From positions 1 through 6,127 of the forward strand of contig CAJXDJ010000056.1 in assembly GCA_913052045.1 (NCBI GenBank): a DNA stretch of 6,127 bases, given 5' to 3'. The stretch is from an uncultured Dehalococcoidia bacterium. Lineage in GTDB: Bacteria; Chloroflexota; Dehalococcoidia; Lucifugimonadales; GCA-2712585. Within the stretch, counting starts at the first letter, position 1; each line of letters opens with the position of its first letter. A model generated the notes under the pieces. It worked only from the letters and a program-made list of their open reading frames with translations. It was not told the DNA's origin and searched no databases. Below, in pieces: positions 1-5,887 of this stretch. A program made the translations under genes and the position numbers.

Positions 1-180
1 AATAAATGTCCGACCCACATACCTATTTTTTACAAATGCTTCCCTATAAGGTAAATTTAAGCCCTCGGCAATCGGTAAAGCAGCATGTCTACCTGAATCT
101 GGAACTGGAACAACAACATTAATATCATGATTAGGATATTCTTTCAAAATTAACTTAATAGATAAGAATATCAAAAAAAA
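1..180 (-). pseudogene. purF: Amidophosphoribosyltransferase (PurF) fragment, 5' half missing
   Basis: PurF makes phosphoribosylamine from PRPP and glutamine, the first step of purine synthesis. Read on the - strand, this frame gives a run containing VVVPVPDSG, then PYREAFVKNRYVGRTFI, ending at the window edge. This is the highly recognisable PurF segment that in intact enzymes lies roughly 250-310 residues into a protein of about 470-500. Similarity is clear from about position 159 down to 1. Upstream, the frame degrades into a Phe/Leu-rich stretch and meets a stop at 181-183, so the N-terminal glutaminase domain and half of the transferase domain are absent. No plausible start codon with a ribosome binding site is present. 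The 3' end may continue beyond the window. Third codon positions are strongly A/T (GTT, CCA, GAT, GCT, TTA), more so than in the genes to the right, hinting at a different origin. It is either a degraded remnant or one side of an assembly chimera. Confidence 0.82.
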
Positions 181-296
181 TCAAAGAGTTTGATAAAGTT
201 GTAGTATTGTATGGAGATAATATTTCGCAAATAATTACCGGGATCATAGTGGATGATCTCACCTTTCCGGAGACGGGAATAATCAGATTGAAATAA
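162..296 (+). pseudogene. C-terminal remnant of an unidentified gene
   Basis: An open frame of 44 codons follows an in-frame stop at 159-161 and ends with TAA at 294-296. It has no ATG or GTG near its beginning. The translation reads as real protein: FDKVVVLYGDNISQ, then ITGIIVDDLTFPETG, ending in IIRLK. It has alternating hydrophobic strands and ordinary amino acid composition, unlike the frames around it. I do not recognise the family. It looks like the last 35-44 residues of a longer protein whose upstream part was lost at the same point where the opposing purF fragment is cut. A chance ORF cannot be excluded at this length. Confidence 0.4.
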
Positions 297-489
297 TAAT
301 CAGAATCATTTCGGCTTTTACCATTTCGCTTCTGAAAACGAGGGTGTCGATTGAATAATTGAAATATGTTTTTGATACTAATTTTAATTCAATTTTTGTA
401 TAGATTGATAACAATGTATATAGTAATGTGCATCCATTGCAATTAAAATATGTAACCATGGGTGTATTTTTTCATAATTAGAATACCTA
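297..489. other. AT-rich intergenic region, no gene seen
   Basis: There is no open frame with protein-like composition and no convincing terminator hairpin here. The base composition is very AT-rich, especially from about 350 on. A weak sigma-70-like pair, TTGTAT at 396-401 and TATAGT at 419-424 with a 17-nt spacer, could serve the gene starting at 490. The -35 matches the consensus poorly, and in sequence this AT-rich such pairs occur by chance. Confidence 0.35.
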
Positions 490-1053
490 TTGAAAAAATT
501 GCACTTAATAGCATTGCTTTCTTCCCTACTGGTATTTGTTTACTGTGGTGGGGCCCAGTCGGCTAATCGATTAAATCAATCACAAGCACCAAAGGCGGAT
601 TACAAGATTGGATTGGAAAGTAGTGGAAACCTCGGAGACGAAGTGGGTGACATAGCTCGAGATTTTAGCGTAACCACGATAGCTGGTAACGAAGTCACGA
701 TGTCAACATACGCGCAGCAAGGTGTTCTGATATATTTTTTTACCACATGGTGAACACATTGCCGCGTTGAGTTACAACGCATTGTGAGCATGAAATCGAT
801 TATTCCAAACACACTTGCCGTAAGTGTTGATCCTTATGAAACTGTTGAAGAAATTTCCAGATTTAGCGAATCCTTGGAATTTCCATGGGAGATGACCTTG
901 TACTCCTCGGAAATGCAGGAGAACTTCAATATCTTGAGTCAATCTTCCAAAGTCATCATTGGCGCAGATGGCGTAATTAAATTTAAATCCGGGTATGGAA
1001 GCTTATCTGATAGTACATGGGAGGATATTGCTAGAAGATATTTCGTGTACTAA
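490..1053 (+). CDS. TlpA/redoxin-like exported selenoprotein, UGA read as selenocysteine (UxxC)
   Basis: The reading frame from TTG 490 to TAA 1051-1053 is 187 residues once TGA 751-753 is read as selenocysteine 88. Residues 1-25 form a signal sequence: MKK, a hydrophobic stretch, then Cys19-Gly-Gly. The lipobox (F-V-Y-C) is atypical, so either a lipoprotein or a cleaved secreted protein is possible. Residues about 50-187 are a thioredoxin-fold domain: GDIARDFSVTTIAG matches the usual redoxin opening, IYFFTTW-U-THC-RVEL matches the catalytic loop F-x-x-W-C-x-x-C-R-x-E-L, and KVIIGADGVIKF matches the late strand with its D-G turn. The TGA falls exactly on the first catalytic cysteine, Cys91 is the resolving one, and the frame resumes immediately as normal redoxin sequence for 99 codons. 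A SECIS-like hairpin sits at 755-786. The cis-proline expected before the late strand appears to be Ser152. It is likely a membrane-side or extracytoplasmic thiol/selenol oxidoreductase; its partner is unknown. TTG 490 is the first possible start after the in-frame stop at 475-477, but no clear Shine-Dalgarno precedes it. The alternative is a TGC-to-TGA pseudogene, which I think less likely. Confidence 0.85.
755..786 (+). promoter_or_regulatory. Candidate bacterial SECIS element
   Basis: Directly after the in-frame TGA (751-753) the RNA can form a hairpin. The upper stem GCGTTG (764-769) pairs perfectly with CAACGC (775-780) around a five-base loop AGTTA (770-774). A lower stem CACA (755-758) pairs with TGTG (783-786), separated from the upper stem by a small asymmetric internal loop. 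The upper stem starts 10 nt after the TGA and the loop 16 nt after it. A G is the second loop base and is followed by T, as the GU in the E. coli fdhF loop that SelB contacts. Bacterial SECIS elements lie inside the coding region just after UGA, so the position is right. The element also encodes residues 89-99 of the protein. Confidence 0.75.
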
Positions 1054-1106
1054 TTAATTGTTTTGATTGACATCGTGTAAATGTTGCCCTGGAGTTGTAA
1101 TTAGGT

Positions 1107-2336
1107 GTGAGAAAGTTCAAGCTACTGGTCTCAAATAGATGGAGAATGCTCGCTCTTGTTTCATTCTCCACACTGCTTTCACTGAGTGTATGGTTTAGTA
1201 CCAACGCTATCTCCACGGTTCTCGAGATAGAAAAGGGGTTTACTATTGATGATATAGCGTGGCTTACTATATCCGTGCAGCTAGGGTTTGTTACTGGATC
1301 CCTAATATTATCGATAACTAATATTCCAGATATTGTTAACTCTAGGATTGTTTTTTCTGTCAGTTGTGTATTGGCTGCGGTAATAAACGTTGTACTTCTA
1401 CTTCCACAAGTGGGAACGAATGAGGCTATAGCGGCTAGGTTTTTAACCGGTGTGTTTCTTGGTGGCGTTTATCCCTTGGCAATGAAAATAATTTCTGGTT
1501 GGTTCAACTCGAGTAGGGGTATAGCGATTGGCATTATCATAGCATCGTTAACGCTTGGATCGGGTTCTCCGCATTTACTCAAATCGCTTTTTGTGTCCCA
1601 ATGGGAGATAACTCTGATAGTTAGTTCGTTCCTTTCGGTGATCGGAGGTCTTATCGTCCTTCTATTTGTAAGGGATGGGCCTTATGATGTGCTGGCAGCA
1701 AGGTTCAACCCAACATATGTCCTTACGATTATGAAATCCCGAGCTTTGCAGTTAGTGTTCATAGGCTATCTTGGGCATATGTGGGAACTTTACGCCATGT
1801 GGGTCTGGATTCCGTCTTTTTTGGCATCCATATATAGCAATAGGATTGTGTTATTTGGACTATTTGAGCTGTCTAGCTTGATAGCATTTTTAGTTTTCCT
1901 ATCTGGAGCAGTGGGATGTGTGATGGGAGGTTTGTTAGCAGAACGATGGGGACGGACGGCCACTACAAGTTGGGCTTTAGCGCTAAGTGGAGGTACAGCT
2001 TTATGCATAGGTTTCCTCCCTGCAGGTTGGACTCAAATTATATTTTTCATGGCTCTTTTATGGGGTTTTACAGTGATAGCCGATTCGGCCCAATTCTCTA
2101 CGGCCATAACTGAACTTGCCGATGATTCGTATCGAGGGACTGCGTTAGCATTGCAAACAGGATTGGGGTTTTTGTTGACAGTAATAACTATTAGATTGGT
2201 TCCAATTATTCAGAGCCATATTGGATGGGGTTGGGCATTTGCATTTTTGTCAGTGGGTCCAGTTCTAGGAATATTGGCTATGGTGAAACTCCGGAATCTT
2301 CCTGATTCTCGGATTATGGCTATGGGGAAAAGATAA
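1107..2336 (+). CDS. MFS transporter, uncharacterised family
   Basis: This is a 409-residue inner-membrane protein with about 12 hydrophobic segments, near residues 13-33, 51-71, 80-100, 105-127, 137-158, 168-188, 213-240, 252-274, 287-305, 308-329, 345-365 and 374-394. This fits the usual length and two-half layout of the major facilitator superfamily. A motif A-like loop, GGLLAERWGR at 274-283, joins TM8 and TM9. The equivalent loop of the first half (residues 71-80) is degenerate. FLTGVFLGGVYPLAMK (112-127) and GYLGHMWELYAMWVW (220-234) are typical of a bacterial MFS group that is widespread but has no assigned substrate, so none is given here. The start is GTG 1107, with GGAG at 1091-1094, a rather long 12-nt spacer. 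It begins 53 nt after the selenoprotein gene with no terminator visible between, so the two may be co-transcribed. A lone TTGACA at 1067-1072 lacks a properly spaced -10. Confidence 0.9.
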   Translation: MRKFKLLVSNRWRMLALVSFSTLLSLSVWFSTNAISTVLEIEKGFTIDDIAWLTISVQLGFVTGSLILSITNIPDIVNSRIVFSVSCVLAAVINVVLLLPQVGTNEAIAARFLTGVFLGGVYPLAMKIISGWFNSSRGIAIGIIIASLTLGSGSPHLLKSLFVSQWEITLIVSSFLSVIGGLIVLLFVRDGPYDVLAARFNPTYVLTIMKSRALQLVFIGYLGHMWELYAMWVWIPSFLASIYSNRIVLFGLFELSSLIAFLVFLSGAVGCVMGGLLAERWGRTATTSWALALSGGTALCIGFLPAGWTQIIFFMALLWGFTVIADSAQFSTAITELADDSYRGTALALQTGLGFLLTVITIRLVPIIQSHIGWGWAFAFLSVGPVLGILAMVKLRNLPDSRIMAMGKR

Positions 2337-2445
2337 GCGCAATGGTTTTTGAATTGTCAGAATTCCAGTCTTAGTTTTGACGAATCCCGAATAATGGATT
2401 AAAAGTGTAAACAATATTGAGCGTAGAAACTCCGTGAGGTTTTAA
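2337..2445 (+). promoter_or_regulatory. Intergenic region with candidate promoter for the nuclease gene
   Basis: TTGACG at 2377-2382 and TAAAAG at 2400-2405 are separated by 17 nt, five and four matches to the sigma-70 consensus. They would give a leader of about 30 nt. A good Shine-Dalgarno, GAGGT at 2436-2440, lies 5 nt before ATG 2446. No clear hairpin terminator for the upstream transporter gene is seen. Confidence 0.4.
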
Positions 2446-3099
2446 ATGGCACAGAAACGGGAAATTCCATACATTTGGGTAACGTGGCTTACTAAACTTT
2501 TGGTTGGCGAGCATTCTTGTGAATGGGCTGGTTGGTTCAGGTCAAATCACTTAAATTCGAGTTTTAATAAGATACCAACAACTTTTGATGCTGCTGAGTG
2601 GCAGTTAAACCACACGACATTACTAAATAACGCTAGGGAAGATTTAGAAAATAGTGGCTGGACGGTTTTCACTGAGCACCAGAATGCTTTCAGATTGAGG
2701 GGGAGCTCGGCAATTCTTGGTGGGAAACCTGATTTGGTGGCCGTCTCCAATAATAAAGGGATTATATTAGATGTGAAGACGGGACAACCATTGCCCTCAC
2801 ATCACGTCCAGGTTTTACTATATATGTATGCGGTTCCCAAAGCCCTTCGCCAATATTCGGGGGTTACTTTTGAAGGCAGAGTGGTGTACCCAAATCATCT
2901 GGATCGCATTCCTGGCAATGGAGTTGATTCCAATTTTGTAAACAATTTCAGTGAGTTAATTAGACGATTGGCTTCGGTATATCCTGCCAGGAGAGTTCCG
3001 AGCAGCTTGGAATGCTCTTTTTGTAATATTACAAAGATTGACTGCCCGGATCGGATCGAATCTCAGAAGGAAGGATTAGAGGAAACTGGGGACTTCTAA
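2446..3099 (+). CDS. Solitary PD-(D/E)XK nuclease, Cas4/RecB-like, with putative 4Fe-4S cysteines
   Basis: This 217-residue protein has the RecB-type nuclease core in order: a conserved His near residue 56, Asp96 in GGKPDLVAV, Asp109-Val-Lys111 in ILDVKTGQ, and the QxxxY motif at Gln122-Tyr126. These match the metal-binding and catalytic residues of the Cas4/RecB/AddB nuclease group. Cys25 near the N-terminus and Cys190, Cys193 and Cys200 (CxxC-x6-C) near the C-terminus form the one-plus-three pattern that pins an iron-sulfur cluster in Cas4 and AddB. There is no helicase domain and no cas1, cas2 or repeat array nearby, so this is a stand-alone nuclease, perhaps acting in DNA repair with partners encoded elsewhere. 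The N-terminal IWVTWLTKLLVGEHSCEW is distinctive and resembles a small conserved group of unassigned proteins. The ATG is supported by GAGGT 5 nt upstream. Confidence 0.82.
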   Translation: MAQKREIPYIWVTWLTKLLVGEHSCEWAGWFRSNHLNSSFNKIPTTFDAAEWQLNHTTLLNNAREDLENSGWTVFTEHQNAFRLRGSSAILGGKPDLVAVSNNKGIILDVKTGQPLPSHHVQVLLYMYAVPKALRQYSGVTFEGRVVYPNHLDRIPGNGVDSNFVNNFSELIRRLASVYPARRVPSSLECSFCNITKIDCPDRIESQKEGLEETGDF

Positions 3100-3312
3100 T
3101 TTTACGTTGGATGTTCAATGATTCACTTTGAAACAGGAATTATACGACAACAACCAAGGATTACCTGACCCAACCAGGGGTATTCTCGGCGGGGGTGGGG
3201 CTTCTTCTAGAAAAGTGGGAATATAAATTATAGAATGGCTGGTGGGTTATCTATTCTTTTTACACTATTTTGCAGAAAGATCTTTGTGACCTGACATATT
3301 AAAGGGAAGAAG
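3100..3312. other. Intergenic leader upstream of cimA, G-rich tract
   Basis: No gene is seen. A G-rich tract stands out on the + strand of an otherwise AT-rich gap: G4 at 3177-3180, GG at 3188-3189, G5 at 3191-3195 and G4 at 3197-3200. AT-rich boxes TATAAA (3222-3227) and TATAGA (3229-3234) could be -10 elements, but neither has a good -35. I looked for a T-box or leader peptide, as is common before branched-chain amino acid genes, and found no convincing one. CCAG at 3174-3177 can pair with CTGG at 3238-3241 as part of an imperfect long-range stem, which may be chance. Confidence 0.3.
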
Positions 3313-4899
3313 ATGAGCGTGATAGAACTTTACGATACAACACTTCGCGATGGGGCGCAGTTTCAGGGCATAAATTTGTCCGTTACTGACAAATTGGCCA
3401 TTACTCAGAAATTGGATGAACTGGGGATACACTATATTGAGGGAGGGTGGCCCGGATCGAACCCCACAGATGCCGAGTTTTTTCGACAAGTTAAAAGATT
3501 GGAGCTAACCAAGTCGGTGATAGTAGCCTTCGGGAGTACCAGGAAGGCTAATGTGAACGTGGAGGAAGATTCTAATATAAGAGCTCTCGTTGATGCGGGC
3601 ACTCCGGTAGTTACCTTGGTAGGTAAATCATGGGACCTGCACGTTGAGGAAATTCTAGAAACATCATTAGAAGAAAATTTATCAATGGTCTTTGATTCGA
3701 TTTCGTATTTAAGGGAAAAAGGGATCAAAGTGTTTTTTGACGCAGAACATTATTTCGATGGATTCAAATCCAATCATGAGTATGCTCAACAGGTGGTTAA
3801 CGTGGCCGCCAAGGCGGGTGCCGCATGCATAATACTTTGTGATACCAATGGAGGTTCACTACCCATTTATATTAGTGAGGTTTTTAGCAAAACAGCAGCT
3901 GACGTTCGGATACCTTTGGGAATACATACCCATAACGATTCTGATACTGCTGTGGCTGGGGCTATCGCAGCTATCGAACTTGGAGCGAGTCAAGTACAAG
4001 GAACGATCAATGGCTATGGCGAAAGATGCGGCAACGCTAATCTTGTTTCTATCATAGCTAACTTGAAATTGAAATTAGGTGTGGATTGCATTTCTGATGA
4101 TCAATTAAGGTCGCTAAAAGAGGTGAGTCGATATGTTGCCCAGATTACCAACATGCCTCCCTACCCATCTCAACCTTTTGTTGGAGATAGTGCTTTTACG
4201 CACAAGGGTGGAATACATGTTCAGGCCGTGTCCAAAGTGGAGAATAGTTATCAGCATATAACTCCGGGCACGGTAGGCAACGACAAAACTATTGTTGTTT
4301 CTGAGCTAGCAGGAAGAAGTAATCTTAGATATAAAATTGAGGAACTGGGTTTAGAGATTAAGACGGACAATGAATATTTAAAAGAGTTGTTAGAATCTGT
4401 AAAAACACAGGAGAGTAGAGGGTTTCAATTTGAAGGTGCAGACGCTTCCTTTGAACTCCTGGTTCGGAGAGCCCAATCGAATTACGTTCCAGCCTTTAAG
4501 TTGGTAGATTTCACGGCATTGGTGGAAGCTAGGGGACGCGAATCTCTTCGTGATCATATTAAATCCCAGGTTATGCTCAAAGTAAATGTTGGTGGTGAAA
4601 CTATGCTAACAGCTTCTGATGGCAATGGACCTGTTAATGCTCTAGACAATGCGCTAAGGAAAGCATTGCTAGGCTTTTACCCGATTTTAAGTTCACTGAC
4701 ACTGGTCGATTATAAAGTTAGAGTAGTTGATCTTGGTAAAGGGACAGAAGCTATTGTAAGAGTTTTCATAGATTCTACGGATGGCGAGCATTCGTGGACA
4801 ACCGTCGGGGCGTCAACGAATATTATAGAGGCAAGTTGGATGGCATTAGCTGATAGCTATGAATACGACTTGTTGCATCGTAATGGTCCTGCCATGTAA
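3313..4899 (+). CDS. cimA: (R)-citramalate synthase
   Basis: The enzyme condenses pyruvate with acetyl-CoA to (R)-citramalate, the entry to threonine-independent isoleucine synthesis; LeuC/LeuD and LeuB act afterwards. The 528 residues match the usual length of the long citramalate synthase group. The N-terminal TIM barrel of the HMG-CoA lyase/LeuA superfamily opens with ELYDTTLRDGAQ (Arg12, Asp13), carries the metal-binding HTHND at 205-209, and has NGYGERCGNANL at 233-244 with Asn241. GTPVVTLVGKSWDLHV and DAEHYFDG are features of CimA rather than of isopropylmalate or homocitrate synthase. A linker with THKGGIH follows, then a LeuA-type regulatory domain from about residue 390 to the end, probably the site of isoleucine feedback. 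ATG 3313 is preceded by AAAGGGAAG at a suitable distance. Homologs are usually in isoleucine or aspartokinase clusters; here no partner gene is adjacent. Confidence 0.95.
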   Translation: MSVIELYDTTLRDGAQFQGINLSVTDKLAITQKLDELGIHYIEGGWPGSNPTDAEFFRQVKRLELTKSVIVAFGSTRKANVNVEEDSNIRALVDAGTPVVTLVGKSWDLHVEEILETSLEENLSMVFDSISYLREKGIKVFFDAEHYFDGFKSNHEYAQQVVNVAAKAGAACIILCDTNGGSLPIYISEVFSKTAADVRIPLGIHTHNDSDTAVAGAIAAIELGASQVQGTINGYGERCGNANLVSIIANLKLKLGVDCISDDQLRSLKEVSRYVAQITNMPPYPSQPFVGDSAFTHKGGIHVQAVSKVENSYQHITPGTVGNDKTIVVSELAGRSNLRYKIEELGLEIKTDNEYLKELLESVKTQESRGFQFEGADASFELLVRRAQSNYVPAFKLVDFTALVEARGRESLRDHIKSQVMLKVNVGGETMLTASDGNGPVNALDNALRKALLGFYPILSSLTLVDYKVRVVDLGKGTEAIVRVFIDSTDGEHSWTTVGASTNIIEASWMALADSYEYDLLHRNGPAM

Positions 4900-4930
4900 G
4901 GGTTAGCCTGTTTTCATAAACAAGTAAGTC

Positions 4931-4964
4931 GGTCCTTGTGTGATAGCTGGACCATGCTTATAAT
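4931..4964 (+). promoter_or_regulatory. Candidate promoter with dyad for the coxM-coxS operon
   Basis: A perfect -10 TATAAT at 4959-4964 is preceded, with a 17-nt spacer, by TTGTGT at 4936-4941, which keeps the TTG of the -35 consensus. Transcription would start near 4971, giving a leader of about 35 nt. An inverted repeat, GGTCC at 4931-4935 and GGACC at 4949-4953, brackets the -35 and spacer and could be an operator. The half-sites are only 5 bp, so this last point is tentative. Confidence 0.5.
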
Positions 4965-4991
4965 CCAGCAAAGACTTAAAGAATTCCCCAT

Positions 4992-4997
4992 AAGGAG
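4992..4997 (+). promoter_or_regulatory. Shine-Dalgarno that decides a CTG start
   Basis: AAGGAG at 4992-4997 is a near-perfect Shine-Dalgarno, 8 nt before CTG 5006. No ATG, GTG or TTG in the right frame lies at a suitable distance from it; the next TTG (5039) is 41 nt away. The site therefore points to translation from CTG 5006, or less likely from ATA 5003. Confidence 0.7.
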
Positions 4998-5005
4998 AGT
5001 TAATA

Positions 5006-5887
5006 CTGAAAAACTTTCAATACTCCTCACCGCTCACATTGGACCAAGCACTTCAACACATGGATTCCTATGGCTCGAGAGCGAAAGCGCTCGCCGGTGG
5101 GACCGACATATTGGTTCAATTAAGGGGGAATAGATTTGATATAGAGATGTTGGTCGATGTTAAATCGATACCTGAGTTAAATGAACTCTCGTATAGTGTT
5201 TCGGAGGGCCTTTCAGTAGGAGCCGCGGTCCCCTGTATTCGTATATATGAGGATCCAGTGGTTCAGCAGAGTTATCCTTGCCTGGTAGATGCAGCCTTTC
5301 TGATTGGAGGTATACAGATCCAAGCTAGGGCTACGATTGGAGGAAACTTGTGCAACGCATCCCCGAGTGCTGATACCATCCCAGCACTAATTGTACTTGG
5401 GGCCAAGGCAGTTGTTCTCAGTAAATGTGGATACCGTTCGATTCCCGTTGAAGACTTTTGCGTTGGACCAGGGCAGAATGGACTCCAAGACGGTGAATTG
5501 CTTGTATCTATTAAAATCCCCCCGCCTAAATTGCATTCAGGAGCTCACTTTCTGAGATTTATACCAAGGAATGAGATGGATATAGCAGTTGCAAATGTTG
5601 GAGTGGCGTTGACTCTGGATAGTAAGAAACAAACTATTGAATTTGCGCGGATTGCTCTGGGCGCCGTCGGTCCCACTCCATTAGTGGCTACTAAGGCAAG
5701 TGAGTTTCTGGTGGGTAAAGAAATCAGTGACGACAATTTGTATAGGGCGTCGGAAATTGCTAAACAAATTGCTACTCCCATAACTGATATGAGGGGAACC
5801 ATAAAACAAAGACTACATTTAGTTGGTGTATTGACAAGAAGGGCTCTACAAAAAGCTGTTGAGAGGGCAAAAGGGGTATATCAATGA
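5006..5887 (+). CDS. FAD-binding middle subunit of a xanthine/CO dehydrogenase-type molybdo-hydroxylase (CoxM-like)
   Basis: This subunit carries FAD and passes electrons from the [2Fe-2S] subunit to an acceptor in three-subunit molybdenum hydroxylases, in the cytoplasm. With the CTG start it is 293 residues, the normal length. The first residues then read MKNFQYSSPLTLDQALQHM, which fits the usual N-terminus of the family; starting at TTG 5039 would cut the first strand and helix. The FAD-binding motifs are ALAGGTD (AGGTD at 30-34) and ATIGGNLCNASPSAD (TIGGN at 110-114, NASPSAD at 117-123). The remainder, about residues 185-290, is the CO dehydrogenase flavoprotein C-terminal domain. Its stop overlaps the start of the next gene (ATGA), indicating translational coupling. 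The substrate cannot be told without the large subunit: CO, purines, nicotinate, aldehydes and other N-heterocycles are all possible in this superfamily. Confidence 0.9.
   Translation: MKNFQYSSPLTLDQALQHMDSYGSRAKALAGGTDILVQLRGNRFDIEMLVDVKSIPELNELSYSVSEGLSVGAAVPCIRIYEDPVVQQSYPCLVDAAFLIGGIQIQARATIGGNLCNASPSADTIPALIVLGAKAVVLSKCGYRSIPVEDFCVGPGQNGLQDGELLVSIKIPPPKLHSGAHFLRFIPRNEMDIAVANVGVALTLDSKKQTIEFARIALGAVGPTPLVATKASEFLVGKEISDDNLYRASEIAKQIATPITDMRGTIKQRLHLVGVLTRRALQKAVERAKGVYQ

Noticed and set aside
751..753. TGA as an ordinary stop, leaving two short genes (490-753 and 784-1053) or a pseudogene
   Set aside because: Neither half is a complete domain, the frame is unbroken on both sides, and the TGA sits on the catalytic cysteine with a SECIS-like hairpin after it. 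A point mutation remains possible but is the weaker explanation.
751..753. TGA read as tryptophan or glycine under an alternative genetic code
   Set aside because: The FAD subunit gene ends at TGA (5885-5887), the other genes use TGG for Trp with no internal TGA, and Trp or Gly would not make sense at the catalytic cysteine.
2446..3099. CRISPR-associated Cas4
   Set aside because: No repeats, spacers or other cas genes are in the window; the motifs show only the broader nuclease superfamily.
3100..3312. T-box riboswitch or leucine/isoleucine leader peptide before cimA
   Set aside because: No T-box core sequence, no antiterminator/terminator pair and no short ORF rich in Ile, Leu or Val was found.
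4909..4922. Rho-independent terminator after cimA
   Set aside because: TGTTT/AAACA with a TCAT loop is only a 5-bp AT-rich stem and lacks a following T run.
4936..5133. Small + strand open frame before and inside the FAD subunit gene
   Set aside because: It overlaps the FAD subunit in another frame, and the better frame explains the Shine-Dalgarno and the family N-terminus.
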